This document shows positions 62,264-64,000 of a stretch of 64,000 bases of DNA, one piece after another. The position numbers were made by a program, and so were the translations under genes. A model generated the notes under the pieces. It ran no database searches. It was not told the DNA's origin and saw only the letters and a list, made by a program, of their open reading frames with translations. The stretch comes from CAZFLM01 sp964519955 (GTDB taxonomy: Bacteria > Armatimonadota > Chthonomonadetes > Chthonomonadales > CAJBBX01). Location of the stretch: contig CAZFLM010000012.1 in NCBI GenBank assembly GCA_964519955.1, positions 1 through 64,000 on the forward strand, written 5' to 3'. Position 1 is the first letter of the stretch, and each line of letters starts with the position of its first letter.

Positions 62264-64000
62264 ATGTTCTCACGAGCCACCCGTGGGCGCTTCTCCGGAG
62301 GCGCTAGTCTGCCCCTCTCCGTCACTCTCGCCCTTCTGTCCGTGGCCACCGTATGCCCCGCGCGCGCTGCAGGGCCGGTCACCCTCCGCGGGCATGTGCC
62401 GCTAGGCGCCATCTCGCAGTCGCAGTGGACCGGGCGCGCCGCGGCCAACGAGGCCGTCACCTTCGCCATCGCCTTGCCCGTGCGCGACGAGGCCGGGCTG
62501 GACGCGCTGCTCAAGCGCCTCTACGATCCTACCGACCCGCTCTACGGGCAGTACCTGACGCCCGAGCAGTTCGCCGAGCGGTTCGCGCCCACCCAGGCCG
62601 ACTACGACGCCGTCGTCAGCTACGCCCAGAGCCTGGGCCTCACTGTCTCCGGCACGCACTCGAACCGGCTTCTCGTCGAGGTGACCGGCGCGGCGCGGGC
62701 GGTTGAGAAGGGCCTGGGCGTCGGGCTGCAGTGGTTCAGGAGCGCCAACGGCCGGTCCTTCCGCTCTCCCGACGCCGACCCGACCGTGCCGAGCGCCATC
62801 GCCTCGCGCGTCTCGGGCTTCGTCGGGCTGGACACGGCCTACGTGCGCAGCCCGCACCTTGTCGAGAAGGTGGCCTCGGCCAACGCGCAGGCTCTGTTCG
62901 CGCCCCTCACCACCGGCAGCGGGCCGAGCGGCGGCATGTCGCCCTCCGACATCAAGACCGCGTATGGCCTTACGAGCGTCAGCCGCACCGGCTCGGGGCA
63001 GACGCTGGCCGTGTTCGAGCTGGACGGCTACACGGCGTCGGACGTCACCGCGTACGTGAAGTACTTCGGGCTCACCTCGCCCACCATCCAGAACGTCCTG
63101 GTGGGCGGTGCGACGGGCAAGGCGGGCTCCGGGGCATCCGAGGTGACGCTGGACATCGAGCTGCAACTCGCCCTGGCGCCGGGCGTGAGCAAGATCCTGG
63201 TCTACGAGGGGCCGAACACGGACGCAGGTGTGCTCGCTGCGTACAGCCGCATCGCGACGGACAACCTGGCGAAGCAGGTCAGCACGAGTTGGGGGCTCTA
63301 CGAGCAGGGCAGCACCTACAGCTTCCTCAGCTCGGAGAACACCATCTTCAAGCAGATGGCGTCGCAGGGGCAGACGATCTACGCGGCCGCGGGCGACTAC
63401 GGGGCTTACGACAGCGGGAGCAGCCGCCTCAAGTGCGTGGACGACCCGGCGTCGCAGCCCTACGTCGTCGCGGCGGGCGGCACAACGCTGACCACCGTCA
63501 AGGCCGGCGGGGCGTGGAAGTCCGAGACGACCTGGAACGACGGTTCGATCACCAAAGGCGCGGCGGGCGGAGGCTACTCGGCGTACTGGCCGATTCCCTC
63601 GTACCAGTCCTCGGTGGTTACGACCGCGTCGAAGGGCTCGACCACGATGCGCAACGTGCCGGACATCTCGCTGAACGCGGACCCCGACACCGGCTACGCC
63701 ATCTACTACGGTGGGAAGTGGCACGTCTACGGGGGAACGAGCTGCGTCTCGCCGCTGCTGGCGGCCTTCACAGCGCTGGTGAACGAGGAGCGGGTCGCGA
63801 ACGGCAAGGCGGTGATCGGCTTCCCGTGCCAGGCGCTCTATACGCTGGGCGCCTCGACCACGACGCGTGCCGCCTGTTACCACGACATCGCCGACGGCAG
63901 CACCAACCTGTACTACCCGGCCGTCACCGGCTACGACGACGCGACGGGATGGGGCACCATGATCGGCTCCGGTCTGTTCGCGGCGCTTGCGGCCGCCGAC
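62264..64000 (+). CDS. Sedolisin (S53) family serine-carboxyl peptidase, partial at window end
   Basis: 579 codons without a stop, running off the window. The signal peptide is LPLSVTLALLSVATVCPARA. The activation prodomain follows (FAIALPVRDEAGLDALLK, DPTDPLYGQYLTPEQFAERF). The catalytic domain has Glu293 and Asp297 in SEVTLDIELQ and Ser493 in GGTSCVSPLLAAF. Late text GYDDATGWGTMIGSGL is the usual S53 calcium-binding end. S53 peptidases are secreted, acid-active and self-processed. ATG 62264 is preceded by TAGGAG. Any C-terminal domains lie beyond the window. Confidence 0.93.
   Translation, partial: MFSRATRGRFSGGASLPLSVTLALLSVATVCPARAAGPVTLRGHVPLGAISQSQWTGRAAANEAVTFAIALPVRDEAGLDALLKRLYDPTDPLYGQYLTPEQFAERFAPTQADYDAVVSYAQSLGLTVSGTHSNRLLVEVTGAARAVEKGLGVGLQWFRSANGRSFRSPDADPTVPSAIASRVSGFVGLDTAYVRSPHLVEKVASANAQALFAPLTTGSGPSGGMSPSDIKTAYGLTSVSRTGSGQTLAVFELDGYTASDVTAYVKYFGLTSPTIQNVLVGGATGKAGSGASEVTLDIELQLALAPGVSKILVYEGPNTDAGVLAAYSRIATDNLAKQVSTSWGLYEQGSTYSFLSSENTIFKQMASQGQTIYAAAGDYGAYDSGSSRLKCVDDPASQPYVVAAGGTTLTTVKAGGAWKSETTWNDGSITKGAAGGGYSAYWPIPSYQSSVVTTASKGSTTMRNVPDISLNADPDTGYAIYYGGKWHVYGGTSCVSPLLAAFTALVNEERVANGKAVIGFPCQALYTLGASTTTRAACYHDIADGSTNLYYPAVTGYDDATGWGTMIGSGLFAALAAAD

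Overview
The window is GC-rich bacterial chromosomal DNA with densely packed genes and frequent GTG/TTG starts. There is no rRNA and no phage or transposase gene. Several features together suggest a free-living heterotroph of a Gram-negative-type phylum such as Armatimonadota, with Planctomycetota or a related lineage as the alternative: many very large exported carbohydrate-active proteins, DegT-type sugar aminotransferases, a UroD-like protein, sugar-phosphate-isomerase-like TIM barrels, a PEP-CTERM-like exported protein, a sulfatase-modifying-factor domain, and many dispersed structured repeats. The phylum is an inference; nothing here fixes it.

Layout. 1-9.9 kb holds housekeeping genes on the minus strand: rsgA behind a strong promoter and a 30-codon leader ORF, polA, a DnaE-family polymerase that carries three in-frame repeat-derived inserts, and an alpha/beta hydrolase. 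10.0-16.4 kb runs on the plus strand: tRNA-Ser(GGA) with its own promoter, a PIG-L/LmbE deacetylase, then a compact run of nadD, a YegS-type lipid kinase, a nucleotidyltransferase, an MFS transporter and cdsA. 16.4-27 kb holds a 1258-residue exported glycosidase-like protein, a Ca2+/H+ antiporter, a zinc-ribbon protein, maf, a glyoxalase-II-like hydrolase, an exported FGE-domain protein and a PEP-CTERM-like protein. 27-36 kb holds a PhnP-like hydrolase, an Lrp/aminotransferase/exported-protein operon, a TIM-barrel epimerase, a YecH protein, three small or unknown proteins, and a DegT aminotransferase overlapped by a deacetylase-like gene. 36.7-40.3 kb is a chemosensory island: an MCP, CheW and bacteriohemerythrin. 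40.4-62 kb looks like a saccharide-processing region: divergent exported glycosidase-like giants (one GH106-like), a 5-PAS hybrid sensor kinase, a pectate-lyase-fold protein, a second DegT aminotransferase, a Tat-exported helical-barrel-like protein, a polysaccharide deacetylase, a Phd/RelE toxin-antitoxin pair, a UroD-like protein and a tandem aspartic protease/PDZ/barrel fusion. The window ends inside a sedolisin (S53) peptidase gene.

The most unusual feature is a family of dispersed hairpins, about 15 single copies plus a six-copy 52-bp tandem array. The six-base loop stays nearly invariant (CTCCGT, or CTCCGC/GTCCCT) while the 7-8 bp stems change with compensating bases on both sides. Many copies are preceded by GGAG, which could pair with the CTCC of the loop. 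The elements lie mostly downstream of genes and in convergent gaps, but also in frame inside dnaE and just behind the start codon of a deacetylase-like gene. At least three further repeat families (a CACAGAGG-type, a GGGACTTGG-type and a GAGAGGG-type) also occur, and two of these have entered dnaE in frame.
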